From positions 6,626,299 to 6,690,298 of the forward strand of contig NW_002060943.1 of assembly GCF_000150275.1 (NCBI RefSeq): 64,000 nucleotides of DNA, written 5' to 3'. Source of the DNA: Trichoplax adhaerens. Taxonomy: Eukaryota; Placozoa; Uniplacotomia; Trichoplacea; Trichoplacidae. Made by a program: the position numbers and the translations under genes. Below the pieces are notes generated by a model. The model was given only the letters and a program-made list of their open reading frames with translations, did no database searches and had not been told where the DNA came from. Below are positions 14,801 through 35,112 of this stretch, one piece after another; the stretch's first letter is position 1; each line of letters begins with the position of its first letter.

Positions 14801-17010
14801 ATTATAGTAAAATGGAAAGTTGTAGAAATTTTGAATTTAAATTATAATTATATGGATATAAATATTCAAATACTCGGTATAATTACAGTTTCCTTTCTTC
14901 AGTTATTTTTACATAAGTACATTTAATATTTTAAAAATATTGGTGAGCGATTTAAATTAGAATGCTGGATGATAGCAGTAAGACTGGTATAGATTAGGAT
15001 TGCTTGTAATAAACTGACATAACTATTCAGTCATGACTATTAGTAAAATTGATTGCCTATGGTATCTATATCTTCGGAATAACCTTATCTTTGTTACTTG
15101 TATCTTCAATTCCGACTAGAATGACGATGGAAAAGCTAGAAGAATCTGAATTATCGATGGGAGCCAAAAATGGACAAAACCCAAAAGATAAAGCGAAATC
15201 AAACCCATGTGTTCCTTCACGAGATCAATCAAAGAAATGGCTAGACTTCAGAAAAGGTAAGATAAATGTAGGGTAAATAGTTCAAGTCTTTTGAGATTGA
15301 TTTCTTAATTGTACTGCTAAATATCTGAGCTGCCTAGAAATAGTCTATATTGTAATAAATATTCTTAACTTATTTTTTCCATTATTTTGACAGCTTCCAA
15401 TACTAGTAAATCATTAGATTCTCAAGACAGTAATCATAATAATAAATCAGTGCTCTCATTGGGTAATTTGATAGGGAAACGAGTTACTGTAGCACCGTTA
15501 GATCATGATAATGCTAATGCTCCTTCATCTAGTCAAAGCCATCATCCAGTCTTTCTACGTCGTGAATTGGATGCCTTTAAATCAAGTAGTTTCGAGCAGC
15601 GTAGCGTTCTTAAACGATCACGCCATTCTGATATTAGTTTATCAACTAACAATGACGAAGGCGATGATTATCATTGCGATCAAGGCTATCATCTAAGAAA
15701 TGATCAAATTCACAGAAGAAATGTACGTCAGTTGCCAACTTCAAGGACGGAAGGTATTTGCGTCTAATCAGAGAGATATAGACTATTCTGATTACTTCTG
15801 TCCAATATTGAGCCAACTAATAAAACAACCAGTAAATCTCTTAATAAATATATAATAATACGTTTATATTTGGTAATATAGTTTGTATTTGCATGCATAA
15901 GTAGCAATGTTTTGTAGGATATCCTCTTACTGTTGAATAAGTTCCAAAGTGAAGAAATCCTAAATTCTTTTCCGTCAACCATTTACTGTAGGGCAAATTG
16001 ATACATTAATTCAGGAAGTTGGACAGCTATTTTCAACTGATAAGAATGCAGACAATCCTATTTCAAAATCTTTCGATGGGACAATGGATGAAGGTAAGTT
16101 AATATCAATTAATTTGAATGTTTCTTCAATAGCCAAGTCTAATTCATTGCCTCAAAAATCTACCACAATAAAATGGGCTTATGCAACTTCCAAGATGGTC
16201 GTTATTAAAATAGAATTAAAAATTTTCATTGTTGACTTTACTAGGTGTAAGAGATCCAACGGATGATAAAGTTAATCGCCAAATTATGAATTCTATTCCC
16301 TACCAATATCGACACTCGACAGGTATTTTGCGATTCTAATAATTTACATTCTGGAAAATTTTCTTGATAGCCACTTCACTATCAACTTCTTGTTAATGAC
16401 AAATATGAACGTATAATAAATCAGTCGTGCTAGAACTAACGTAAATAATTCGATAGAATACTCAGTACTGCCAGTAGTCTACAGATATAGCCAGTATATT
16501 TTTAGAATAGCAGATAATTTTTAGAGGTGTTAATAATTAAAACTCACAGATTTAAGTTCTTGTAAGTATTAGTCTAAGTATTAAGGTAAGATGTTTTAGA
16601 ATATGCTATTCCAAGGTATACAATTTTAGGAATAGTTGTAAAGATGTCAGAGAACTTAAACATCTATATTAGGCTGTACGGTTCGCTAGGCTGTTGTGTG
16701 GATATACTGTACAGTATTTTTAACGATATAATTTTAGGCTAAGTGTTGATATTGTAAAAACTTTCGATTTTTATATTAATATAAGTGATTGCTGAACTGT
16801 TCCAAAATATATGTGTGCTATAATTCTAAATCATACAATTTTAATCGATTATACCGTATAGACACGTTATAAGGATTCAATTTTATTTAATCTAAAGAAA
16901 GTAATGGAAAATTTTAGATTCTATCATTTTAAATCATCTTCTTTTGTCCAATAATTGTAGATGCGAATATAACTGAAGATTTTAGTATTTATGAAGAACG
17001 TGAAGTCTAA
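2876..17010 (+). CDS. SIPA1L: SIPA1-like Rap GTPase-activating protein (RapGAP + PDZ)
   Basis: Family role: switches Rap1/Rap2 off by stimulating GTP hydrolysis at cell junctions and the cortex. Exons: 2876-3863, 8484-8629, 9145-9288, 9528-9566, 9723-9798, 9899-9997, 10556-10659, 10772-10929, 11531-11637, 11865-11999, 12094-12182, 12277-12354, 12454-12512, 12987-13095, 13612-13749, about 14161-14279, about 14340-14579, 15120-15256, 15394-15753, 15992-16093, 16245-16322, 16961-17010; about 1184 residues. The N-terminus (about 1-260) is Ser/His/Gln-rich. The conserved block EHFNYFGLDDQIGPIAISIRR opens exon 2. The RapGAP domain spans about 420-660 and holds RKRHIGNDIV with the catalytic 'thumb' Asn near residue 541, then FSPRIIRSNFQHVFIVVR. 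A PDZ domain (about 778-865) has a GLHI carboxylate-binding loop. The C-terminus is short and lacks the long tail and leucine zipper of vertebrate SIPA1L. Intron 1 is 4.6 kb. The exon 16/17 junction is uncertain because no GT donor fits the frame. Confidence 0.93.
4039..4100 (+). repeat. Pyrimidine-rich tract in intron 1
   Basis: A run of about ten C is followed by about 50 bases of nearly pure C/T, inside the first intron of the RapGAP gene. The strand asymmetry is unusual against the AT-rich background. It could bind polypyrimidine-tract proteins in the transcript or adopt an unusual DNA structure, but no function can be read from the sequence. Confidence 0.6.
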
Positions 17011-17139
17011 GAATCGGGTGTACAGCTCAATTCTAAAAATTTATACGCTTGAAAGGCAACTGCAACAATTTATTATATTATATGTAAATTTTATCTTGCT
17101 CAGCTAAGTTTATAGGTCGTCTAACAACCATTTCATGAT

Positions 17140-17145
17140 AATAAA
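17140..17145 (+). promoter_or_regulatory. Poly(A) signal of the RapGAP gene
   Basis: AATAAA lies 130 bases after the RapGAP stop codon at 17008-17010, the usual distance for a short animal 3' UTR. Confidence 0.55.
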
Positions 17146-20100
17146 TACGCATACTTGACAATTTTACTTGTAATGTAATAGCCATAATAACTAACTAGTA
17201 AACTCATATAAATGCCGATCATTCATGATTCGTCAGCGATGATTTCACATCACCCCTCATTAATATGATTTGACTTTCATTTATCGATGCTAACCAAAGG
17301 GTCTTCTTGATTTGTAATAACTTTGGTCTTGTTCCGATTATCGAATACAGATACGAGTACCCTTTAATGATACAACTTTGAATGGTTGTATGTACAGTAA
17401 TATTTCTTCTTGATCATATCTGAGTTATTAACTGATTACACTACATATAATGTAATATAGAAAAAATAATTGATTTTAGTCATAGGAATGCCGTATACAA
17501 CTCGCTTATTTGCCACTGATGAATATGACCAATATTATTTCAACTTGAACTAGGTTGCCTTGCAGATTATTTTTGATTAATAGACGAGCAATGGTACTTA
17601 TCACTTATTCATACAAAATTTCATTTTTAAATTAAACTATGTTGTGATTAGTCAAATATACCGTCACATATAGTTTTAGGCTTTACCTAATTTTTTTATA
17701 TTAGAGTACGATGTTGTAATTGAAATTCTGTTTCTCATTATGACAAAATTGTAGACATTCTATGAATTATATTCTGTCCAAATGAAATTGTATAGATATT
17801 TATTAATTATAGTGTGCCTAATCTGATAGCAATTATGATAATATTGATAAGATGTTCGATAATATAATTGAATACAGTATATAAATATATTCAATATTGA
17901 GTTATCTGGATTTCAAATTGCATAAAAGTTCAATTTTGTTGAATTCATTTCAATGTCAATTGATCTGAAAATCGATTCCATTACTGTTCTCGATACTATT
18001 TCCTAGTAGGCTTGTAGTGATATTTTATTTCTTCAGTATTCAGTAAAATAAGAAATTATAATTATACAGTAGACAAATAACTATTTATAGAGACAACAAT
18101 CAATGTCGTCCTTACGACGTGGTAGCATGCCACATTTTCATATGTACAATAATGTACATAGGTATTTGCAACAAAATTTTGCTAAATTTGGATAAAAAGC
18201 CGAAAATGTGCTTAAAATAAGATTACTCTATCATCTTTACATGTTACTCTTAGTGCATTTATTAAGCTTTCTATGATAGTTTTGGTTCGATTACTGAAAT
18301 TTGCTTAGTTCTTTGTTAATTTACGTATGCATGATTGCCTTGGCAACTAATGGTAACACATGTATCCTCTAATTAGCTTAAAAGATATCAGATCTAGCGT
18401 AATGTACAATTTATATATGAAGCAATTATCTACCGCTATAATTGCGTGCTATAATCATTATTAGCAGATTAGATTGAAAATTTCTACGAGATTATGGCTC
18501 GTAAAATGACCGTGACTGAGAAAGAAACAACACAGTGATTTTAGAATTGAACTTACAGCATTCAGGTTCATAAATAAATGTTTGCCATGTTCCATTTTCG
18601 CAATCGTAGTAATATCCCGTATAATATGAGCAATATTACTGCATACTGCAAAGTCATCGTATCCATCAGTCTAGCCGTAAACTGGTAGCCTTATCAATCT
18701 TTAATCAAACTGTAATCTAATTGGATAGATCTTGCCATATTCGTTAGTCAGTCTTTGCACTTTTCGTACGTAAATCTAATTAGATTATGGTCAGTCCTCA
18801 CTGTTGTCCGTAATGAAAAATCTTGACTATGAAAGAATCTTGTACCAGGTTAAATTGATGATTCAACTATTATTAGGGCTTACTTGGGTATATTTTGAGT
18901 TTAGATTTCATTAACAACCATTTCCACATTTATACTTATTACAACTATTGTGCAAAATTTGTGCTACCGTTTACTGTAAGCTGTATTCACATTTTGGTAT
19001 AAACATTCTTTAGTTGAGCGGTTCGAGGTGATAGATAATTATTCTAATAATAAAGTGTGAAATTGTCTTATATGTTTACACCTTTCTATACTCCTTTAGT
19101 GTTTCTTTGGTTAAAACTACACCACTTCATTACGTAGGCACTAGGCAATAGATAGATAATATTTACTCTATGCTATTGAAATAGCTTCTGCGACTGGGAA
19201 ATTATGGTACATCCATTAGGTGCTGTACTATATCTTGACGATAAGCTATTCAAAATCAGTTGTTTTACAATATTCAGTAAATTAGTAACATTCCAATATT
19301 GTAATCCAGCCACAAAATAGGTAGTTTGTAAGTCAATGTTATGATTATAATTGAACTTTTATTTTTTGCTCCTTTACATCAAGTTATCCTAGCTCTACCC
19401 TTGTAATAGAAGCCTTACCACTTTGAAATACAGTAAAACTACACCAATTTGTTATAGATTTAAATTTTTTGCTGTACTGTGATAGAGTGACATTCAATGG
19501 ATCGAAACTTAAAAGTGATTCAGAATCAAACTTCTATACTGCTTCTTTACTATTAAATTTTGATATTGTTACTCGTATCTTGTTCGAAATACACTAGTCT
19601 ATCCTAAATCGACGACTTAATTTTTAATTATACCCAACTATGTTTATCGCTGTTGTTAATTTTAGTTGATTAGCAAAATTGTAGTTGTTGCCGTTTTACC
19701 ATATGATATTTCATATTTGAAATAGTCGATTTAAGTTGATGATAGAGTAGAATTATTATGCATAGTTGTTGTATGAAATGACTATTTAGTTTTGGTTACT
19801 GTTTGTAAGATGATAGATATTAAGAGTAATTGTCGTGCAGTTGCAATGTCATCATAGGACTTTATTTCATGAATGTTAGTCTAATTAAGTAGCTGACACG
19901 ATTTATAAATATTATAACCCTTACCCAAAAGAATATGATGCATTTTGTTTGTTAGCAGCTTTTAATGAGGCTCAATGCAATATACTTGATATTATTTTAT
20001 AGGAAAATCAAATCACGTAGAAGTTTTGGGTAGAAATGCTAAGGACGAGGGCATCGTATCCGCTTTTACAGTTTAGGTCGGTTTTTGCAGCTTAAAATTT

Positions 20101-21830
20101 TAATCATTTGAATTTAATAAATTATTCTTTCATAGTCCTGATGGAAATTAGTCAGCTAACTCATCAATAGAGTAACTAGTATAGGATAATCTTGTAAAGG
20201 TAGAAATCAATAGCTTGATTATTAATTAATTATTCGATTTATGTATGCAAAAATTTTTGATCGTCAAAGATCGTTAGTTAACTTGAGCATCTCGATGTCG
20301 TCTTACGCGAATGAACTTTAAGTAGACGCGCCCATAGATAGTTATCAAAATATGCTTAAATTTACATCGTGAGACTATGGATAAAATAATTAAAATTCTG
20401 TCCAATTCAATGAAATCATAAAATTTGATGTACTGAATACTAATAATGCAGAGATCGCTAACGCCATAATAGCGTAGAAATCAGTCATTTCTAGTATCGC
20501 TATATTTATCTTGGATATAGTACATTGGATTTTATACTTGTGCTTGTACAGCGACGCCATCGTTTAATAATGATTCAATTAGTAAAACCGTAGACAACTG
20601 GAAAGAGTTTAACGAAAATCATGTTATTTTGTCTGCTACAACATTATTTATTACCTTGATAAATTGGATCTGATAGGTGTGATCTTTAACGTATTATAAT
20701 CGCACACCACTACGCAATAAAAGGCAAATAAATAGAGGCCCTTTCAGCATTATAGTAAAAGGGCCTTCTTTTTTGCCCGTTATTGTTTTATAGAGATGAC
20801 AAGATCAACAATTTCCCTTCTATGCAGTTATGCGGTTATTAAGAGGTTCTTTGAAACGTGTTACTGTAGTTATAGTGAACAGTGGCAATAGGCATTGCTT
20901 GAATAGTAAGGTTAGGAGCCATCTTCTAGTCTGCAGGAGGTACGACGGTTAGCGTGCAATTCAATCAGCAGATTACGAAATATTACTATCAGTTAGCAGT
21001 AGGCAAATTAACGACGGCAAATTGGTGTTGTATGTATGACGAAATTAGGTGACCATGTTGCCTTAGGTATTTATTAGGTAGTTAACTTGCTGATCATTAA
21101 TAACCCGTTACCAAACGAGGAATTTATCAATGACGACATATAACTCGTTGAATTGACCAGATCTGTCATCCATCTTCTATGAGGTGGCTAGCAAGCAATT
21201 AAGCGACCGATTATAATTATCATTATTCCAGATTGCTTTACTCATACAGCGATAATAACTATAATCAGCGATGATATACTAATAATTGATAGTATCATGC
21301 GTTCATCTCTTCGTATTATGCCACAGTTAGCAGGAGTTCAATTGGTCGATCTTTAGCGGATTCTTCTACTTCTTATTTACTATTAATATAAACCTCGGAT
21401 ACACTGTATAAAGGTCGACTCTACAAGTATCTACCTGACAACATGCTGTATCAGCCATTATCTTCTATACACGTACGTATATATCAAAGATAGGCATAAT
21501 CGCCCGATCACTGCATATGGCATTTAGCAGATTCTTATCTATCTTTAACCGTGGAATAAAGCTTTCACATCGTATTTGCAAAAGTATTGAGCTAAACCTA
21601 TTAAAAATTTCGACTAAAATAGACTATAAGGCATTGATAGAAATTGGAAATGTTATTATGAAAGCGCTCTGTTTGACTGATTTTGAAATATGGCATCTTT
21701 CCATGTCATAGCTGCCATTGAATTAGAGTCAACAACTACATGCTGTGCGTTTGTATGATTGATTATATATACGAAAAAGGCAAATCAATCGGACAAATCT
21801 AATTGTAATGCACATGATATTATGGTAACT
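17146..21830. other. Gene-free intergenic DNA
   Basis: About 4.7 kb of AT-rich sequence. No frame longer than 64 codons occurs, and no short exon-like piece with splice signals could be tied to a known family. The one notable structure is the hairpin at 20736-20766. Confidence 0.5.
20736..20774 (+). other. Strong hairpin followed by a T run
   Basis: Arms AGGCCCTTT (20736-20744) and AAAGGGCCT (20758-20766) pair perfectly over 9 bp with a 13-base loop, followed by a T-rich tail ending in six T. The shape resembles a factor-independent terminator or the 3' end of a small Pol III transcript. It is not the histone 3' stem-loop, whose loop is four bases. No gene lies nearby, so the function is unknown. 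Confidence 0.5.
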
Positions 21831-23600
21831 TACGTCATCAACAATTTTATCTTTAGCAATTGATATAACTACTGTAAGCATAATTTAATAACGAATAACG
21901 ACTTACTGTATACTATTCAGTGTCTCGTAAGATATTATTTTACTCTAACGGCCATCGTGTAATATCAAATGACTTATCGTTGTGCTACATGACAATGCCG
22001 TTTATCACGTTGAATATAGCAAAACTCATCTACTCGTGCAAGATGAAGTTCAAGGAATTTCATCTTTAGCAATTGACCCTGTCGGCCATAGAGGTAATGA
22101 AAGTCTCGAATTGCAAACTCATCTACTCGTGCAAGATGAAGTTCAAGGAATTTCATCTTTAGCAAATGGCCCTGTCGGCCATAGAGGTAATGAAAGTTGC
22201 GAATTGCAAAACTCATCTACTCGTGTAAGGTGAAATTCAAGGGAATTTCATCTTTAGCAATTGGCCCTGTCGGCCATAGAGGTAATGAAAGTCGCGAATT
22301 GCAAACTCATCTACTCGTGTAAGGTGAAATTCAAGGGAATTTCATCTTTAGCAATTAGCCATGTCGGCCATAGAGGTAATGAAAGTCGCGAATTGCAAAA
22401 CTCATCTACTCGTACAAGATGAAGTTCAAGGAATTTCATCTTTAGCAATTGGCCCTGTTGGCCATAGAGGTAATGAAAGTTGCGAATTGCAAAACTCATC
22501 TACTCGTGTAAGGTGAAATTCAAGGGAAATTCATCTTTAGCAATTGGCCCTGTCGGCCATAGAGGTAATGAAAGTCGCGAATTGCAAACTCATCTACTCG
22601 TGTAAGGTGAAATTCAAGGGAATTTCATCTTTAGCAATTAGCCATGTCGGCCATAGAGGTAATGAAAGTCGCGAATTGCAAACTCATCTACTCGTACAAG
22701 ATGAAGTTCAAGGAAATTCATCTTTAGCAATTGGCCCTGTCGGCCATAGAGGTAATGAAAGTTGCGAATTGCAAAACTCATCTACTCGTGTAAGGTGAAA
22801 TTCAAGGGAAATTCATCTTTAGCAATTGGCCCTGTCGGCCATAGAGGTAATGAAAGTCTCGAATTGCAAACTCATCTACTCGTGCAAGATGAAGTTCAAG
22901 GAATTTCATCTTTAGCAATTGACCCTGTCGGCCATAGAGGTAATGAAAGTCTCGAATTGCAAACTCATCTACTCGTACAAGATGAAGTTCAAGGAATTTC
23001 ATCTTTAGCAATTGACCCTGTCGGCCATAGAGGTAATGAAAATCTCTATATCTTGGGCCATTGGAAATATCAGTCGACCTTTTTGTCATACGACTTACGT
23101 CTCTGATGACGTTGCACATCATATGTGTATACTGTACTTATACTGTCTCCAATTCAATGAATGGGGATCCTTTATGACTGACAATCATAGGCCATTGAAA
23201 GTATCAGATGACTTTTGGTTGAATGACTTGATGTCGCGTTACTGTCTGATGGTGACGTTGCACAGAGAAATAGCTGTTAAGGTGTCTTCAATGAATTTGA
23301 TCGTTAGCAAGTGACCCTCACAGGTTATGGAGAATATTCAATGACTTTCATAATTGATGTCGCAAGACACAGCGCAACATTCTGTGCGAGGGCCATGTTG
23401 CAACAGAGGAACTATTCGTAGATGTATTAAAGCTATCTTCGACTCAATAAATTCAATCTTGAGCAAGTGACCATCACAGGCGATTGAGATTGAGAAAATC
23501 CGATGGCATTTATGCTGAATAAATTTGATTTTTAGCAAGTAATTCGTAAATTGGATAAATTCGATATATAGCAAGCAGTATTCATAGGCCACACACCGGA
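21830..23600. repeat. Older decayed satellite around the minisatellite
   Basis: Both sides of the clean array hold diverged copies of a longer unit. The core TAGCAAGTGACCCTCACAGG at 23305 recurs as GAGCAAGTGACCATCACAGG at 23461, 156 bases later. A weaker match sits near 23173, and a further decayed core near 21850. A second conserved part (GGCCATTG..AATATCAG, then TGACGTTGCACA) recurs near 23060, 23190 and 23260. The 94 bp array looks like a recent local amplification of the core of one older unit of about 150 bp. Confidence 0.7.
22024..23045. repeat. 93-95 bp tandem minisatellite, about 11 units
   Basis: Units start with ACTCATCTACTCGT at 22024, 22117, 22211, 22305, 22400, 22494, 22588, 22682, 22776, 22870 and 22963. 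Spacings are 93, 94, 94, 95, 94, 94, 94, 94, 94 and 93. Each unit holds TCATCTTTAGCAATTG, then GTCGGCCATAGAGGTAATG. Copies differ at few positions, including CTCG/GCG/TGCG near the unit end and one-base changes in an A run and a G run. Frames are open on both strands, but most units are 94 bases long, so the frame shifts at nearly every copy. That argues against a repeat protein. The array lies 1.5 kb upstream of the MTHFD1 start. Confidence 0.95.
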
Positions 23601-24239
23601 CACTATAATTACGCCTATTATATTATAAACACATTTACAGAAGAAATCAACGAGGAAATTCATGAATATTTCTTTATTTTACAAACTGTTAGACTGTGAA
23701 TTAATATTATATCGCTTTTTTTTATCATATGGCATGCGTTGCTACTGTATTGAGCTGCAATGATAGTGATGATGATGTTGCATAGAGCTATTGAAAATAA
23801 AATTAAAATTAATTAATTAATTAATTCATCAAAAAAATACTACTGTACTGTATTATGACGCTATTGGATGACTTTGTCGTATGATGACTCTTGCGCAATA
23901 ATACAATGTACATTGTACGTACTGTACGATGACGTGGTGACGGCTATCTGGCAAAGACGTCCAGTATTGTAAGTATTTGTAACTGCTACGCGTACTTCCC
24001 ACAGTATACAAATCAGGGACTACTAAGCAACGAGAGAGAGAAAAACAATAATCTAGATGCAAGCCTATTACTGTAATGATATTGCATAATCACATTGGAA
24101 TTCAATAGTAGACATATTTTAAGTTTTGCATGCTTCAAATCAGCTATCCGCCACTGAAACCTTCTTTATCCGGTTTTTTAGTTTGATACTTGCTCGACAC
24201 GATTTGCATTTACTCTACATTAGGTGCATAGAAACTTTC

Positions 24240-24425
24240 CATAAGTTTCTGCCAGTACTATACTGTACTATACTTTACTGTACACTTAGCGAACTCTAAC
24301 TGAAGTTCACTTGAAGTCCACAACACGTCACGTTCAAATCCAACTTCACACGTTCCCAATAGGTCACCGTATGCAGAACTGGATTCATACTGGCTACCGT
24401 ACCAGTACTGTACAGTACAGTCAAT
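24240..24425. promoter_or_regulatory. TACTGTAC-rich stretch upstream of MTHFD1
   Basis: Several copies of TACTGTAC/GTACAGTA-type words, including the overlapping palindrome GTACTGTACAGTAC, lie 130-310 bases before the first MTHFD1 ATG. A pyrimidine-rich AG at 24440-24441 follows and looks like a splice acceptor, so a 5' UTR intron may end there. A promoter role is inferred from position only. Confidence 0.4.
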
Positions 24426-24553
24426 GTTCTCCTTTTTTTAGGGTACTTTTTCGCGGCAGATCCACTGTAGGACGTAGAAGCCCAAGTGCTGCAGCTATTG
24501 TTTGGCGTGCGCGCGCATATCGACAACATTTACTCCTGCAGGTTGCTACCAAT

Positions 24554-32161
<7,608 letters not shown>

Positions 32162-32281
32162 TAATGTGTAACTAAGTTTTTAGTTTGAGCTATTAAGCGC
32201 TATATGAAGGTTCTTACTTGACGTCAAGGTTGTCGCATCAAATAATTTATGCCACTTAAGTATCCGCGTAACTTAAAACGC

Positions 32282-32287
32282 AATAAA
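32282..32287 (+). promoter_or_regulatory. Poly(A) signal of MTHFD1
   Basis: AATAAA lies 121 bases after the MTHFD1 stop codon. Confidence 0.6.
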
Positions 32288-33690
32288 TGCTTGCTAGCTA
32301 AGTGATTTTGATTGACGGAATTTTTTCTTATTACGGCTAAGGTGATATTCGATATCAGTGTGGACATTTATAGTTAGGGTTGGGATTATAGATCAGAATT
32401 ACTCTCAATGTAATATTCGAAATAGTGGAATGCTAAGAAGTATGTGGATCTTGACGGTATTCATGACAATGGATTATTTATTAGTACGTTATAAGAAGGG
32501 GAATTACAGATTGTACCCTAATCCTTAAAATGTAACTACAAGATCGTGGTTGTACTTATGTTGGCATTTGATATGATGTTCATAATTGGTTTAGAGATGA
32601 TTCATCTTATCACTTGATATTCATTTGTTATGAGCAAGAAGTATTCAGTATTAACTTGTGAGATACAGACGTAGATCTGCAGCATTCAAGCGATTATACG
32701 GAGTATTTGATACTGGGGAATAAAAGTGAAAAAAAAATGATGTGTTCTATGCACCTATTCTGTTACTGCCTTAGTAACTGCACACCCTGACAACGAAAAA
32801 ATCGATCATGTTTACAGTAGGGAAATTTAATCATTTGCAGATTATCGCTACTATGAGTGCTGTATATATTAAGTTATAAGATACTGATAGGTATTACATT
32901 ATCATTTAATTGCAATACTTGAATCGTTCTTTGGCACGAGTACTGTAGAAGATGATTTTATTAACTTCATACTTATCGTAAGCATACGATTACGATAGAT
33001 ATAATGTGAATTGATATCCAATTTTCTTTATTATTTTCGCGCTTTGTTGCAATACAGATATCGTTAATAGGATGAAGTAATCGGCAGTCATTACCTTTGA
33101 TATTTTTCCTTCTGTTATGCACATATCGATGGATATGTTACAAGTTATCAATCGGGGATATTACGATAATAGTGTATCTTGCTTCACGACGTAATCAATA
33201 GTACATTTATACTACAACAGTATCATCAGATTTGTTCAACAGCAAACTTATTGTAGGTTGACAATGATAGATATTTTAGTTCTCTTCTTTTCGGATAGAT
33301 GACGTAATTGGAATATTGACGTTACCTTGCAGCACTATCATGCACGCCATTCGGTGATATTAATACTCGTGCATAACATAAATATAGACAGGTCGATTAG
33401 CATGAGTATATAAGTACAAATAAATACATAGGCTAATGAATTGATGATAAATACTATCTATCTCAACTTTTCTTATATAACAGTGCCATGGTTGCATCCA
33501 ATTTCTCTACTCAATTTATATATTACATCCATAATTATATAGTTCAAAGAAATGCACTGATAAACAATGCATCTGCAGTTTGTAGCACCTGGATGAAGCT
33601 GCCATTTATGCCATAGGATGGTCATCTATGGTCATTTTCTTGGATTTTGGAGGATGCATCATTACGTCATAACGCTGTGCAGCACCGGTT
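32288..33690. other. Gene-free intergenic DNA
   Basis: AT-rich sequence between MTHFD1 and the GTACTGTAC cluster. I see no reading frame or structured element. Confidence 0.5.
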
Positions 33691-33699
33691 ATATATAGA

Positions 33700-34680
33700 T
33701 TGATAGTACTGTACTTGTACTGTGCACTGTGAAGTACAGTACTGTATACTGTAATAGTATGAATGAAGGGGCTGCCGCATGACTGCATGACTCTGAGATC
33801 TATTTTTGGCAAGCTTTGGTAACTGACAGTACTACGTACTGTAGAGTACAGTACCTTGCACGTTAATGTACTGTAAATCGTGTAGGCAAGATGACTCATA
33901 CTACTCATACAATACAGTGGAAACTGTACTAATCATGTATACTGTACAGTATTATCTCAGTCTACCAAGCGACTGGAAGTTAAGTTTAAGAAGACTTTTA
34001 CAAGCAATCGGTACGGTACAATATATTCAATCTACAGTACAGTACTGTACTGTACTGTAGGCGGAAGACACACAACTGTATGAAATCGCGCTTGAGTTTG
34101 AGTTCATTTACGCCCTTCTCAACTGCAACGTTTGATTGTACTTTTACTCTTGTACTGTACAAAGGTAAAGCAAAGGAACTTGGGTACAGCCATCAGCCTG
34201 CATGGCGTACGCGATGCAGCAAGAGTCCATAGCCAAACCCCTTCGTCCCAGGTACACTAAAAGTGAGCACACGTACTGTACAGTACAGTACACGTAATCA
34301 CGTACAGTACAGTACTGTACACGTAATCACGTACTGTACTGTCATCCGTCATACTGTAAGTACTGTACTGTACACTGTAGTACAGCAGACCGTGGATTTT
34401 TAGCAGGTCAACGGCACTTGGCTCTTTCTTGTGACAAGACGACGGCAATTTTGGGCTTCCATTTTGGCCTGGCTAATCAGTAAGTTGCTCATTCTTACGA
34501 CATATGTCATTCATTAACTGAGTTTAGCCATAATGTGTCGAGTAGTTAGCCACAAGGGTAATGGTAACGATAAGATCGTAATATTGCAGTGGTGACGTAT
34601 TAGCAACAAACGATCCTTTCCACTACACTACTGTACTTCTACCCGTCGTAGCTGTATACAGTAGGTGGGTTGTACTGTAG
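33700..34680. repeat. Dense GTACTGTAC / TACAGTAC cluster upstream of EHD
   Basis: Short self-complementary words built from TACTGTA and TACAGTA occur dozens of times in about 1 kb. The densest part is 34270-34385, where blocks such as ACGTACTGTACAGTAC alternate with CACGTAATCACGTAC, and a run of TACTG/TACAG lies at 34032-34061. They can pair into many alternative hairpins. The cluster ends about 430 bases before the EHD ATG. Smaller clusters lie before MTHFD1 (24.24-24.42 kb) and before the Numb-type gene (41.0-41.8 kb). Confidence 0.8.
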
Positions 34681-35112
34681 GTTACTGCTGGAAAAAAAAA
34701 TCACAGATAGCTCTGAAAGTGTGTTTGCAATTATCGAAGCATTCAATGTTAACCATTTATCAATGATAGTTCAAGTAGTACGGCTAATCTGAACGATACA
34801 AAACGGTTGATCGTGTTTCGTTAAATGACTCCACTTTTCGCCAAATAGCAGTGGATATTCGCTTTAGCAAACATTGCATTTCAATATTGTAAATCCATTC
34901 TAGGCGTTGGTACAATACTCTACTTAGTGCAAGTTCTAACTGTCAATCCCAAATTTACTCCAACTTAGTACAATTACATTCATTGAAGAAGGAAAGAAAA
35001 CATCGATTGCCTTCGCCTAACGCTTGTTCCAAAGTGCTTGAATAAAGATACCCAAAAGTTCGCTTGACTTGGCAATTTGGAGAAAAGATTGACTGAAGAC
35101 CAATATACTGCC

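Noticed and set aside
20736-20774. Histone mRNA 3' stem-loop
   Set aside because: The loop is 13 bases rather than four, the stem sequence differs, and no histone frame lies upstream.
23338-23592. 84-codon minus-strand frame
   Set aside because: It overlaps decayed satellite copies and has no conserved motif.
33606-34448. Several open frames rich in Tyr, Ser, Thr and Val across the GTACTGTAC cluster
   Set aside because: Their composition is what TACTGTAC repeats encode in any frame, so they are artefacts of the repeat.
35077-35112. Twelve extra codons before the EHD start
   Set aside because: The upstream start would be TTG, and the conserved family N-terminus MFSW begins at the ATG at 35113.
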